Part shown: positions 1-8,914 of the stretch, one piece after another
Layout: every line of letters starts with the position of its first letter
Numbering within the stretch: the stretch's first letter is position 1
NCBI GenBank assembly: GCA_021732215.1
Contig: JAKFVL010000007.1
Location: 62,001 to 126,000 of the forward strand
Length of the DNA stretch: 64,000 nucleotides
DNA from: Hyphomicrobiales bacterium
Lineage (GTDB): Bacteria; Pseudomonadota; Alphaproteobacteria; Rhizobiales; Xanthobacteraceae
Direction of reading: 5' to 3'
Made by a program: the position numbers and the translations under genes
Notes under the pieces: model-generated
Database searches by the model: none
The model's input: the letters and a program-made list of their open reading frames with translations, nothing else
Told to the model about the DNA's origin: nothing

Positions 1-1
1 T

Positions 2-646
2 CGACTGATCGGGTTCGAAACCGTCACGCTGGTCAACGACGCCACCCGCGAAAAGATGATTGACGCTCTGCGGCAGTTTGCAAATGAAGCCGAAAGCGCC
101 GATTGGGCGATGGTGTATTACGCCGGCCACGGGATAGAAGTCGGCGGCGTGAACTATCTTGTACCGGTCGATGCAAAGCTCAAAGTGGATCGCGATATTG
201 AGTTTGAGGCTGTTCCGTTGTCGCAGATTCTGCGCGCGACTGATGCTGCAAAGAAGATCAAGCTGGTCATGCTGGATGCGTGCCGTGATAATCCATTCAA
301 GCCCCGAAAAACGGACGCACCCGAAGCGATAGCTCGGAGCGCAACGGCAGGCGGTTTCATTGCATCGCGATCAACCAACGGGCGCGGCCTCGCTGAAGTT
401 AAAATTCAGGGCGCCACGCTCGTTGTTTATGCAGCCAAGGATGGACAAGTCGCGCTCGACGGCGAAGGCGGAAATTCGCCATTCGCCGTTGCAGTTGTTC
501 AGCGATTAGCGACACCGGGCGTCGAAATCAATAAGATGTTTCGGCTGGTTCGCGACGACGTGATGGAAGCGACCGCCGGCCGGCAGGAGCCTTACACCTA
601 CGGCTCTTTGCCTGGCCGCGAGGATTTCTATTTCGTTGCAAAATAG
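2..646 (+). CDS. Caspase-fold (peptidase C14) protein, 5' partial
   Basis: C-terminal part of a caspase p20-like domain; the frame is open to the left edge, so the gene starts outside the window. The catalytic dyad is visible: the His in YYAGHG (codon at 128-130) and the Cys in LDACRDNPF (codon at 281-283), each after a hydrophobic beta strand as in metacaspase-like and paracaspase-like bacterial proteins. The domain ends close to the stop, so any extra domain must lie N-terminal and out of view. Such proteins are often exported or act in bacterial signalling or defence; which applies here cannot be told. The next gene is convergent and only 5 bp away. Confidence 0.85.
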   Translation, partial: RLIGFETVTLVNDATREKMIDALRQFANEAESADWAMVYYAGHGIEVGGVNYLVPVDAKLKVDRDIEFEAVPLSQILRATDAAKKIKLVMLDACRDNPFKPRKTDAPEAIARSATAGGFIASRSTNGRGLAEVKIQGATLVVYAAKDGQVALDGEGGNSPFAVAVVQRLATPGVEINKMFRLVRDDVMEATAGRQEPYTYGSLPGREDFYFVAK

Positions 647-651
647 CGAAC

Positions 652-2394
652 TCAGTGAATCTCCGGCTCCGCCGTCGGCGACGTCCCTTGCAGGAAATCC
701 AGATCGCAACCGGCATCGGCCTGACCGATATGTTGAGAGAACATCGCCCCATAACCGCGCGTATAGCGCGGCGGCGGCGGCGTCCACGCCGCCTTTCGCT
801 TCGCCATTTCCTCATCGCTGATGTGCAGATGAATCCGCCGTTCGGGGATATCGACCTCGATCATGTCGCCGGTCTTGACCAGCGCCAGCGGCCCGCCGAC
901 GAAACTCTCCGGCGCGACATGCAGCACGCAGGCGCCGTAGCTGGTGCCGCTCATGCGCGCATCGGAAATGCGCACCATGTCGCGCACGCCCTGCTTCACG
1001 AGCTTGGTCGGGATCGGCAGCATGCCCCACTCCGGCATGCCCGGTCCTCCTTGCGGCCCCGAGTTGCGCAGCACCAGCACATGATCGGGCGTCACATCGA
1101 GGTCGGCGCGATCGACCTGCGAAGCCATATGATTGTAATCGTCGAACACCAGCGCCGGCCCCTTGTGCTTCAGGAGGCGCGGCTCGGCGGCCGACGGCTT
1201 CATCACGCAGCCGCCCGGCGCGAGATTGCCGCGCAATACAGCCAAACCGTTCGCCGATGACACCGGCCGATCGAGCACGCGGATCACGTCGTCGTTCCAG
1301 ACCTTCGCCGCATCCAGCGTTTCTTTCAGCGTTTTGCCCAGCACATTTTTCTCGCTGAGATCGAGATGTTTGGCGATGCGCGTCATCAAACCCGGCAGCC
1401 CGCCGGCGTAATAGAAATCCTCCATCAGGTATTTGCCCGACGGGCGCACATTGGCGATCACCGGCACGCCTGCCGACAGTTCATCGAAGCGTTCGAGCCT
1501 GAGATCGATTCCCGCGCGGCGCGCGATGGCGATCAGATGAATGATAGCGTTGGTCGATCCCGCAATAGCAGCGCTGGTGATGATGGCGTTGTCGAACGCG
1601 CCGGCTGTCAGAATGTCGGTCGGGATCAGATCTTCCCACACCATCTCGACGATGCGCCGGCCGCACGCCGCCGCCATGCGCGGATGATTGGCGTCAGGCG
1701 CCGGAATCGAAGACGCGCCGGGCAACGCCATGCCGAGCACTTCCGCCATCGCGGTCATGGTCGCGGCGGTGCCCATGGTCATGCAGACGCCGTCGGAACG
1801 ATTGATGCCGCCTTCCATCTCGTCCCACTGCGCGTCGCTGACATTGCCGGCGCGCCGCTCGTCCCAGTATTTCCAGAGATCGCTGCCGGAGCCGAGCACC
1901 TGCCCGCGCCAGTTGCCGCGCAGCATCGGGCCCGCCGGCATGTAGATCGCGGGCAGCCCGGCGCTGATCGCACCCATCAGCAACGCAGGCGTGGTCTTGT
2001 CGCAACCGCCCATCAGCACCGCGCCGTCCACTGGTTGTGCGCGCAGGTTTTCTTCGGTCTCCATCGCCAGCAGATTGCGGTAGAGCATGGTCGAGGGCTT
2101 CACGAAATTTTCCGGCAGCGCCATCACCGGGACCTCGACGGGAAACCCGCCCGCCTGCAGCACGCCGCGCTTTACGTCCTCGACGCGGTCGCGGAAATGC
2201 GCGTGGCAATGAGCGAACCCGCTCCAGGTGTTGACGATGGCGATGACCGGTTTGCCTTCGAATTCCTCCTGCGCGTAGCCCATCTGCTTCATGCGCGAGC
2301 GATGCCCGAACGAGCGCATGTCGTCCGGCCCGAACCAGCGATGGCTGCGCAAATCCTCGGGCTTTTCGGGGCGGCGGCGTGGCGTGGCAGGCAT
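652..2394 (-). CDS. IlvD/Edd family dehydratase, probably sugar-acid type
   Basis: 580 aa, normal full length for IlvD/Edd dehydratases, which remove water from 2,3-dihydroxy acids using an Fe-S cluster. The three expected cluster cysteines are present: Cys63 in GFAHCHAHF, Cys131 in GGCDKTT and Cys204 in DGVCMTMGTA. The central motif SGKYLMEDFYYAGGLP and the length resemble L-arabinonate/xylonate dehydratases more than branched-chain IlvD, so pentonate or another aldonate is a likely substrate. There is no sugar operon beside it. It is divergent from the flavin monooxygenase gene at 2508, with a shared 113-bp promoter region. Confidence 0.88.
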   Translation of the reverse strand: MPATPRRRPEKPEDLRSHRWFGPDDMRSFGHRSRMKQMGYAQEEFEGKPVIAIVNTWSGFAHCHAHFRDRVEDVKRGVLQAGGFPVEVPVMALPENFVKPSTMLYRNLLAMETEENLRAQPVDGAVLMGGCDKTTPALLMGAISAGLPAIYMPAGPMLRGNWRGQVLGSGSDLWKYWDERRAGNVSDAQWDEMEGGINRSDGVCMTMGTAATMTAMAEVLGMALPGASSIPAPDANHPRMAAACGRRIVEMVWEDLIPTDILTAGAFDNAIITSAAIAGSTNAIIHLIAIARRAGIDLRLERFDELSAGVPVIANVRPSGKYLMEDFYYAGGLPGLMTRIAKHLDLSEKNVLGKTLKETLDAAKVWNDDVIRVLDRPVSSANGLAVLRGNLAPGGCVMKPSAAEPRLLKHKGPALVFDDYNHMASQVDRADLDVTPDHVLVLRNSGPQGGPGMPEWGMLPIPTKLVKQGVRDMVRISDARMSGTSYGACVLHVAPESFVGGPLALVKTGDMIEVDIPERRIHLHISDEEMAKRKAAWTPPPPRYTRGYGAMFSQHIGQADAGCDLDFLQGTSPTAEPEIH

Positions 2395-2507
2395 GTCAAC
2401 CTCAACAACAGCGATACAGATGCGCGGGCAAGCAATTGCTTCGGCCGCACGACCTTCGTAACGTCCTCCCTAACCAAAGCACAAGCCGTCCGGGAGGACT
2501 AAAGCGA

Positions 2508-3743
2508 ATGGCGAAACAGCCACGTCTGCGCTTCGGCGCTTTTCTTGCACCGCATCATCCGATCGGCGAGCATCCGATGCTGCAATTCCGCCGCGACCTC
2601 GATCTGGTCCAGCAGCTCGACGATCTCGGATATGACGAATTCTGGTGCGGCGAGCATCATTCGTCCGGCTGGGAAATGATCGCGTCGCCCGAGATGTTTC
2701 TCGCCGCTGCCGGCGAACGCACCAAGCGCATCAGGCTCGGCACCGGCGTGATCTCGCTGCCGTATCACCATCCCTACAACGTGGCGCAGCGCATGGTGCA
2801 GCTCGATCACATGACCGGCGGCCGCGCGATCTTCGGTTCGGGGCCCGGCGCACTCGCATCCGATGCGCATACGCTTGGCATCGATCCGATGACGCAGCGC
2901 GACCGGCAGGATGAGGCGATCGCCATTATCCGCCGCTTGTTCAATGGTGAGCGGGTCACCGCCAAGACCGACTGGTTCACGATGAACGACGCCGCGTTGC
3001 AAATCCTGCCGCTGCAGGAGGAGATGCCGTTCGTCATCGCGTCGCAGATTTCACCGTCGGGCATGACGCTCGCTGGCAAATACGGCATCGGCATTATTTC
3101 GCTGGGCTCGATGTCGACCCAAGGCCTGATGGCGCTGCCGACGCAGTGGGGCTTCGCGGAGGATGCGGCGAAGAAATACGGTCAGACCGTGGATCGCGCC
3201 AACTGGCGCGTGCTGCTGTCCTGGCACATCGCCGAGACGCGCGAGCAGGCGCGGCGCGAGGCCGGCCCCGGTCTGATGCGCTGGCACAACGAGTATAACG
3301 TCAAGACCTTGCAACGGCCGGGACTCAAGGCTTTCACATCACCCGACGATGCTGTGGACAAGACCGCATTCGGTGAAGGCGCGGCCTCGACCATCGGCAC
3401 GCCCGACGATCTGGTGAAGACGATCAAAAACCTGATGCAAGCCAGCGGCGGTGTCGGCTCGATTATCGGTTTCGTCCACGACTGGGCCAATCCGGAGAAC
3501 ACGCGCCGGAGCTGGGACATGGTCGCACGCTATGTCGTGCCTGAAATCAACGGCTACATCGATGGTTTGCGCAAGTCGCAGAAGTTCGTGATCGAGAATC
3601 GCGAAATCTTCGAACGCGCGGGTCAGGCGGTGATGGCGAAGATCATGGAAAACGACAAGGCAGCGGCAGCCCTGCCGCTCACCGGCCCCGGCCGTGTCGC
3701 AATTCCACCTGTGAATGCGCCGGATTTGAAGAAGAAGGCTTAG
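2508..3743 (+). CDS. LLM-class flavin-dependent monooxygenase (limonene monooxygenase-like)
   Basis: 411 aa with the bacterial luciferase-like TIM-barrel pattern: an N-terminal strand RFGAFLAPHHP, then DEFWCGEHHSSGWE, TKRIRLGTGVISLPYHHP and GRAIFGSGPG. These enzymes use reduced flavin and oxygen to oxidise small organic substrates; the substrate here is unknown. The start at 2508 is chosen because GGGAGGACT lies just upstream and the protein then begins at the barrel; a longer in-frame extension to 2379 would read back into the divergent dehydratase gene. The C-terminal about 60 residues are Ala/Pro-rich, as in limB-like members. Confidence 0.88.
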   Translation: MAKQPRLRFGAFLAPHHPIGEHPMLQFRRDLDLVQQLDDLGYDEFWCGEHHSSGWEMIASPEMFLAAAGERTKRIRLGTGVISLPYHHPYNVAQRMVQLDHMTGGRAIFGSGPGALASDAHTLGIDPMTQRDRQDEAIAIIRRLFNGERVTAKTDWFTMNDAALQILPLQEEMPFVIASQISPSGMTLAGKYGIGIISLGSMSTQGLMALPTQWGFAEDAAKKYGQTVDRANWRVLLSWHIAETREQARREAGPGLMRWHNEYNVKTLQRPGLKAFTSPDDAVDKTAFGEGAASTIGTPDDLVKTIKNLMQASGGVGSIIGFVHDWANPENTRRSWDMVARYVVPEINGYIDGLRKSQKFVIENREIFERAGQAVMAKIMENDKAAAALPLTGPGRVAIPPVNAPDLKKKA

Positions 3744-3759
3744 GTACGACACCCGAATT

Positions 3760-3844
3760 CGTCATGGCCGGACTTGACCCGGCCATCCACGCCTTTAACT
3801 GAATCAAGAAAACGTGGATGCCCGCGACGAGCGCGGGCATGACG
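3760..3844. repeat. Dispersed intergenic inverted repeat (Bradyrhizobiaceae type)
   Basis: The intergenic region holds CGTCATGGCCGG...CCGGCCATCCACG followed by CGTGGATGCCCGCG...GCGGGCATGACG. Outer arms CGTCATG/CATGACG and inner arms CATCCACG/CGTGGATG are complementary, and each half also forms its own small hairpin. Elements of this wording are common between genes in Bradyrhizobium and relatives. It may end transcription of the monooxygenase gene, because it starts 16 bp after that stop. Confidence 0.75.
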
Positions 3845-3861
3845 GTCATTTAGGTTGCTTG

Positions 3862-5292
3862 ATGCCTCCCTCCCCCGCCTTTCGACCATCAATCTCGCAC
3901 GCAGCACTTGGCGGCACGTTCTATGACGAGGTCGCGGCAGCAAGATTTCCGCAGCACGTCATCCGCCATCGTAACCAGCGCTGGGCGAAGCGCGTCGGCC
4001 TCGATACGCTTACCGACGAGGAATGGATCGCGCATTTCGGAAAGTTCGAACCGCTGCCCGGCTCGCATCCGGCCCCGCTGGCGCTGCGCTATCACGGCCA
4101 TCAGTTCCGTGTTTACAATCAGGACCTCGGCGACGGGCGCGGCTTTCTGTTCGCGCAACTACACGACCTCGAAGACGGGCGGCTGCTCGATCTCGGAACC
4201 AAGGGCTCGGGGCAAACACCTTGGTCGCGGCAAGGCGACGGACGGCTGACGCTGAAAGGCGGCGTGCGCGAGGTCCTCGCGACCGAGTATCTCGAAGCGC
4301 TCGGCGTGAACACCTCCAAATCGTTCAGCCTGATCGAGACCGGCGAGGCATTGACGCGCGGCGACGAGCCGTCACCGACCCGCTCGGCCGTGCTGGTTCG
4401 CTTGAGCTATTCGCACATTCGCATTGGCTCGTTCCAGCGCTTCGCTTACCTGAGCGAACCGGACAATCTTGGCCGGCTGCTCGACTATACCATCCGCACT
4501 TACATGCCGGAGCTTTGGCACGACGATCTCAAGACACGCGCCGTTGCGTTTCTTTCGGAAGTCTGCCGCCGCGTCGCGCGCACCGGCGCACAATGGATGG
4601 CGGCGGGCTTCGTGCACGGCGTGCTCAACACCGACAACATCAACGTCACCGGCGAGAGTTTCGATTACGGCCCGTGGCGTTTCCTGCCGGTGCTGGAGCC
4701 GAACTTCACCGCTGCCTATTTCGACGAACAAGGTCTTTATGCCTACGGCCGCCAGCCTGACACGCTGTTCTGGAATGTGACGCGCCTCGCCGAATGCCTG
4801 CTGCCGTTCGTCCCGAAAGAGGATTTGGAGGCCGCACTCGGCGCGTTCGGGCCTTCGCTGCAACGCGCGTTCAACGACGCCATGCTGTGGCGGCTCGGAT
4901 TGCGCTCCGTCGATGCCAAGACCGACGAAGACCTGACCCGCGCAATGTGGACCTATATGCTCGAGAGCAAAGCGCCGTTCGAGCAGACCTTCTTCGATTG
5001 GTATGGCGGCCTCGCGAGCGAAGGTCGCGCCAGGGCCAGTCCGGAAAACGAGCGATACACGACGGAGCTGTTCGAGCCGGTGCGCAAGGCGCTTGCCGCA
5101 TACACGCCTATCGATTCGACACGGCTCGATCATCCGCATTTCAGCAAGCCCAGGCCTTGCACAATTCTGATCGACGAGGTCGAGGCGCTGTGGAAACCCA
5201 TCGCGGAAAACGACGACTGGTCGTTGTTCGAGGCCAAGTTAAAGCGCATTCGTGAGATGGCAGCGGCGCATGGACTGCCAGCCACAGCCTGA
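3862..5292 (+). CDS. selO: Protein adenylyltransferase SelO (YdiU/UPF0061 family)
   Basis: 476 aa, typical SelO length. SelO is a pseudokinase-fold enzyme that transfers AMP to Ser/Thr/Tyr of target proteins. Family signatures seen are LGTKGSGQTPWSRQGDGRLT (nucleotide-binding segment), GVREVLATEYLEALG, and HGVLNTDNINVTGESFDYGP (catalytic/metal-binding segment with the NTDN motif). The start at 3862 follows the intergenic repeat; an upstream in-frame start at 3814 would lie inside that repeat and is rejected. The C-terminus has no visible selenocysteine/cysteine tail. It is a single-gene unit. Confidence 0.93.
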   Translation: MPPSPAFRPSISHAALGGTFYDEVAAARFPQHVIRHRNQRWAKRVGLDTLTDEEWIAHFGKFEPLPGSHPAPLALRYHGHQFRVYNQDLGDGRGFLFAQLHDLEDGRLLDLGTKGSGQTPWSRQGDGRLTLKGGVREVLATEYLEALGVNTSKSFSLIETGEALTRGDEPSPTRSAVLVRLSYSHIRIGSFQRFAYLSEPDNLGRLLDYTIRTYMPELWHDDLKTRAVAFLSEVCRRVARTGAQWMAAGFVHGVLNTDNINVTGESFDYGPWRFLPVLEPNFTAAYFDEQGLYAYGRQPDTLFWNVTRLAECLLPFVPKEDLEAALGAFGPSLQRAFNDAMLWRLGLRSVDAKTDEDLTRAMWTYMLESKAPFEQTFFDWYGGLASEGRARASPENERYTTELFEPVRKALAAYTPIDSTRLDHPHFSKPRPCTILIDEVEALWKPIAENDDWSLFEAKLKRIREMAAAHGLPATA

Positions 5293-5316
5293 CCCCGTCA
5301 AGGCATGATCCGTAGA

Positions 5317-5330
5317 GGCAAGGCCTTGCC
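5317..5330. promoter_or_regulatory. Perfect 14-bp palindrome upstream of the P450 gene
   Basis: GGCAAGGCCTTGCC is perfectly self-complementary and lies 83 bp before the P450 start. A nearly identical palindrome with one extra G lies just after the P450 gene at 6836. A binding site for a dimeric regulator is plausible; no regulator gene is adjacent. Confidence 0.4.
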
Positions 5331-5413
5331 AATTGCCGGATAAGCAGACATTTTTCCCACCGCCAAATACCGGTTTCAGAAGCGGCTTGCCACCAAGGAC
5401 GAAGGAGTGATCG

Positions 5414-6793
5414 ATGTCGATGCATGGCATGGCGTCATCGGCGCCGGTGACAACCACCCGTATGGACCGCAGGGCCCTGACCCACATCCCGGGCGACGAG
5501 GGCTGGCCGATCGTCGGCCGCACCTTCAGCGTGCTCGCCGATCCGAAGGGCGAGGTCGAGCGCATGGCGCAGCGCTTCGGACCGATCTATCGCTCGCGCG
5601 TGCTCGGCGAAACCAGCATCACCATGCTCGGCCCTGAAGCCAACGAGCTGATTCTGTTCGACCAGACCAAGCTGTTCTCGTCGACCCACGGCTGGGGCAC
5701 CATCCTCGGCCAGCTGTTCCCGCGCGGGTTGATGCTGCTCGATTTCGACGAACATCGTCTGCATCGCCGTGCGTTGTCGGTGGCGTTCAAGGCCGGGCCG
5801 ATGAAGTCCTATCTCGCCCAGCTTGACGACGGCATCGCGCGCCGCGTCAAGCACTGGCGAAACAATCCCGGCGAAATGAAATTCTATCCGGCGATGAAGC
5901 AGCTCACGCTCGACCTCGCTGCGACCTCGTTCCTCGGCGCCGAGATCGGCCCAGAGGTCGATGACATCACCGCGGCGTTCGTCGATATGGTGGCGGCCTC
6001 GGTCACACCGATCCGCAAGCCGTGGCCGGGAACGCAGATGGCGCGCGGCGTCAACGGCCGCAAGCGCGTGATCGCGTATTTCTCGAAGCAAATTCCGATC
6101 CGGCGCGAAAAGGGCGGCGACGACCTTTTCTCGCAACTGTGCCAGGCGACCCACGACGACGGCGCACTGCTGTCGACGCAGGACATCGCCGACCACATGA
6201 GTTTTCTGGTGATGGCGGCACACGACACGCTGACATCGTCGCTGACATCATTGGTCTATCATCTTGCTGCAAATCCTGATTGGCAGCGCAAGCTGCGCGA
6301 CGAGATCGGTACGCTCGGCGTCGGCGCCGGCGAGCCGCTGCCGTTCGAGAAGCTAGAAAAGATGCAGCTAGCAGAAATGGCCTTCCGGGAGGCGCTGCGG
6401 ATGATCCCCCCGGTGCCGTCGATCCCGCGCCGTGCGACACGCAATTTCTCGTTCCGGGGCTACGACATTCCGGCCGGCACCCTGTGCGGTTTCAATCCGC
6501 TGTACACCCACCACATGGCCGAGCACTGGCCCGAGCCCGATCGCTTCGATCCGATGCGTTTTACCGACGAGGCGCAACGCAACCGGCACAAGTTCGCGTG
6601 GGTGCCCTACGGCCGCGGCGCGCATATGTGTCTTGGATTGCATTTCGCCTATATGCAGGCGAAGTGCTTCACGCGGCATCTGTTGCAGAATGTCGAGGTC
6701 TCCTTGCCGCAAGGATATCAACCGGACTGGCAAATGTGGCCGATTCCGAAGCCAAAGGACGGTTTGCGGATCGCGTTGAAGCCTGTCGCATAA
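5414..6793 (+). CDS. Cytochrome P450
   Basis: 459 aa, soluble bacterial P450 size, no signal peptide or membrane anchor. Visible landmarks in order: the I-helix oxygen-activation segment MAAHDTLTSSLTS, the K-helix ExxR in FREALRMIPPVPSIPRR, and the heme-binding loop WVPYGRGAHMCLG with Cys406 as thiolate ligand. The overall wording is close to CYP120/CYP51-like families; the substrate is unknown. AAGGAG sits 8 bp before the ATG. No ferredoxin or reductase is beside it, so electrons must come from elsewhere. Confidence 0.93.
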   Translation: MSMHGMASSAPVTTTRMDRRALTHIPGDEGWPIVGRTFSVLADPKGEVERMAQRFGPIYRSRVLGETSITMLGPEANELILFDQTKLFSSTHGWGTILGQLFPRGLMLLDFDEHRLHRRALSVAFKAGPMKSYLAQLDDGIARRVKHWRNNPGEMKFYPAMKQLTLDLAATSFLGAEIGPEVDDITAAFVDMVAASVTPIRKPWPGTQMARGVNGRKRVIAYFSKQIPIRREKGGDDLFSQLCQATHDDGALLSTQDIADHMSFLVMAAHDTLTSSLTSLVYHLAANPDWQRKLRDEIGTLGVGAGEPLPFEKLEKMQLAEMAFREALRMIPPVPSIPRRATRNFSFRGYDIPAGTLCGFNPLYTHHMAEHWPEPDRFDPMRFTDEAQRNRHKFAWVPYGRGAHMCLGLHFAYMQAKCFTRHLLQNVEVSLPQGYQPDWQMWPIPKPKDGLRIALKPVA

Positions 6794-6835
6794 AGTATCA
6801 CACCCAAACAGCCTCGGCACTTTGCCTCATTGCCG

Positions 6836-6850
6836 GGCAAGGGCCTTGCC
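6836..6850. promoter_or_regulatory. 15-bp palindrome downstream of P450 / upstream of cyclase gene
   Basis: GGCAAGGGCCTTGCC has 7-bp perfect arms around one central base. It is the near-copy of the palindrome at 5317, and both have ATTGCCGG next to them. It lies 59 bp before the cyclase start codon, so it may serve that gene or act as a short hairpin after the P450 gene. Confidence 0.35.
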
Positions 6851-6909
6851 AAGTCGCGACTGAGTCAACACCTCTAGGATAGCCCGCCACCTCCCGAGCC
6901 CGTATCAGA

Positions 6910-8199
6910 GTGACAGCCATCGATCCCGCCTCGTTGCAAGACCCTCGCAGCTATCCGGAAGGCGTGACGCTGGTCAAACGTTCAGCGCGCGGAGCTGGAT
7001 CGGCGCCGGACAAGGTCACTGTCGCCGAGATCGAGGAGTGGCTGCTGCACGGCGCGACGCTCGAAAACGATATGCTGACGCTGCTTGAGTCTTTCATCTG
7101 GCGCATGATCGCTGCCGGCTTGCCCCTGGACCGGGCCAGCCTTCATATCACCACGCTGCATCCACAACTTCTAGGCTTCGCCTGGAACTGGCGGCGCGCC
7201 GACATTCTGTGCGACGAGGTGAAGGTGCTGCACTCTGCTACAGACAGCGACAGCTTCAAACGCAACACCATCGCGCGAGTCATCGAGACCAAGCAAACGC
7301 TCCGGCGCAATCCGCAAGCCCCCGAGGCGCAGGCGGAGTTTCCAATCATGATCGAGCTCGCCGAGCTCGGTATTCACGATTACCTCGCCATTCCATTTGG
7401 CGGCGGCGAATACCGCCACATCGTCACCTTCGCGACCGCGAGCCCATCGGGTTTCCGCGATACGGAAGTCGATCAGATCACCCATCTGCTGCGTTTGTTT
7501 GCGCTGCATGTCGAACGGCACATCGCCGCCCGCATCGCCGAGAACGCGCTGAACGCCTATCTCGGCACCGTCGCCGGCGTGAAGGTGTTGGCCGGATCGA
7601 TCCAGCGCGGGTCGGGCGAAGCGATCCGCGCCATCATCTGGGTTTCGGATTTGCGCGGTTTCACGGATTTGTCCAGCCGCTTGACGGGCGCCGAAATGAT
7701 CATGCTGCTCAACGCCTATTTCGAGACGCTGGCCGGCGCGGTGCTGTCGAATGGTGGCGAGGTCCTGAAGTTCATGGGAGACGGCCTGCTTGCGGTGTTT
7801 CCGATCGGCGACGACAACCAGAAAACGGCCGCGGCAACGGCGGCGCTTCGTGCGGCCCAGCAAGCGGTGAGCGGGCTCGATCAGCTCAACACGCTGGAGC
7901 CACCGCCGCTCAACATGATCACGGGCTGGAAGCCGTTGAGCGGCGGTATTGCCCTGCACGAGGGCGAAGTGTTCTTCGGCAATATCGGCGCACCGGACCG
8001 GCTCGACTTCACCGTCATCGGCTCGGCCGTCAACGAGGCCAGCCGCGTCGAGACGCTGCAAAAGACCCTCCACCGCAACATTCTGATTACCGAGGCGGTG
8101 GCGCGCCATCTGGACATACCGCTCGACCATCTCGGCGAGCATGAGCTGCGCGGCGTGTCGGCGCCGATGGCGATTTACAGCCCTGCGATGGCCAGCTAG
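6910..8199 (+). CDS. Adenylate/guanylate cyclase (class III catalytic domain)
   Basis: 429 aa. The C-terminal half (from about residue 240) is a class III cyclase domain: WVSDLRGFTDLSSRLTG with the first metal-binding Asp, GEVLKFMGDGLLAVFP with the second, GEVFFGNIGAPDRLDFTVIG and NEASRVETLQK in the nucleotide-binding part. The N-terminal about 220 residues carry a GAF-like sensory module. Such proteins make cAMP or cGMP from ATP or GTP in response to an N-terminal signal. The start is GTG; no strong ribosome site precedes it, so the true start could be slightly downstream. No membrane segment is seen. Confidence 0.88.
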   Translation: MTAIDPASLQDPRSYPEGVTLVKRSARGAGSAPDKVTVAEIEEWLLHGATLENDMLTLLESFIWRMIAAGLPLDRASLHITTLHPQLLGFAWNWRRADILCDEVKVLHSATDSDSFKRNTIARVIETKQTLRRNPQAPEAQAEFPIMIELAELGIHDYLAIPFGGGEYRHIVTFATASPSGFRDTEVDQITHLLRLFALHVERHIAARIAENALNAYLGTVAGVKVLAGSIQRGSGEAIRAIIWVSDLRGFTDLSSRLTGAEMIMLLNAYFETLAGAVLSNGGEVLKFMGDGLLAVFPIGDDNQKTAAATAALRAAQQAVSGLDQLNTLEPPPLNMITGWKPLSGGIALHEGEVFFGNIGAPDRLDFTVIGSAVNEASRVETLQKTLHRNILITEAVARHLDIPLDHLGEHELRGVSAPMAIYSPAMAS

Positions 8200-8343
8200 C
8201 ACGTCTGGACCGGAAGCCTCAACGCGCGATCGCTGCCATTATGTCTTGGCACCCTCCCCGGATGCCTTTGACGCTCTGCCGGGTTTGGGCAAAGATGTCT
8301 GGCATTTCAGGTTCGCATTTGACGTTACGTCACGGGGATTTTC

Positions 8344-8781
8344 ATGATGTCATTATTTCGCTGGCCGGTCAGAACTGCATTTGCGTGCGCTATCCTGCTC
8401 GTGGTGGCGCTGACGTCCACCCAGACGCTCGCAGCCAAGCCGCCGCCGGTCGAATCCGAGCCGGCATGCACATGGTCGCGGCTGCTGAATGGCGAATGGG
8501 TCTGCACAGGACGGTTCAAGCTCGCACGCGGAGAAGGCGATCCAAAGCGGATCGGACACTGCGGCACCGTCTTCAAGGCGGGGAGCGTGATCGTGACGGC
8601 GCTTGAGCTTTCGGTCGTGCAGCCACGGGACAAATCCAGTCAGTTCTATCTGACGAATCTGTATCTCAACCGCGAAAAGCCTGAAGTGACAGTGATCGGC
8701 GGCACGTTCCGGAGCGACCGGGAGTATCCGGAAGACATCTTCTGCAACTTCAAGGCGCGGCTCAGAATCAAGAGCAAGTGA
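8344..8781 (+). CDS. Small secreted protein of unknown function
   Basis: 145 aa with a clear signal peptide (basic start, hydrophobic stretch to about residue 30, cleavage near TLAAKPP). The mature part has four cysteines in positions fit for two disulfides (ACTW, WVCTG, GHCGT, IFCNF) and a mixed polar composition suggesting a small beta-rich periplasmic protein. No family is recognised. It stands alone, preceded by GGGGATTTTC as a weak ribosome site. Confidence 0.7.
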   Translation: MMSLFRWPVRTAFACAILLVVALTSTQTLAAKPPPVESEPACTWSRLLNGEWVCTGRFKLARGEGDPKRIGHCGTVFKAGSVIVTALELSVVQPRDKSSQFYLTNLYLNREKPEVTVIGGTFRSDREYPEDIFCNFKARLRIKSK

Positions 8782-8914
8782 GGCGCCGGTTCACACGCAA
8801 CACCGCATCGATATCGAAGTGTTGATCGGTTGACTCCGACGCGGCGCTTGCACCGCTGCTGAAAACACATTGCATTGGCGATCTGTCCGACCCTTGGTAT
8901 ATTCTGGAGCACTG

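Noticed and set aside
1366-2502. 378-codon plus-strand frame antisense to the dehydratase
   Set aside because: Shadow frame; the dehydratase on the minus strand has all three Fe-S cysteines.
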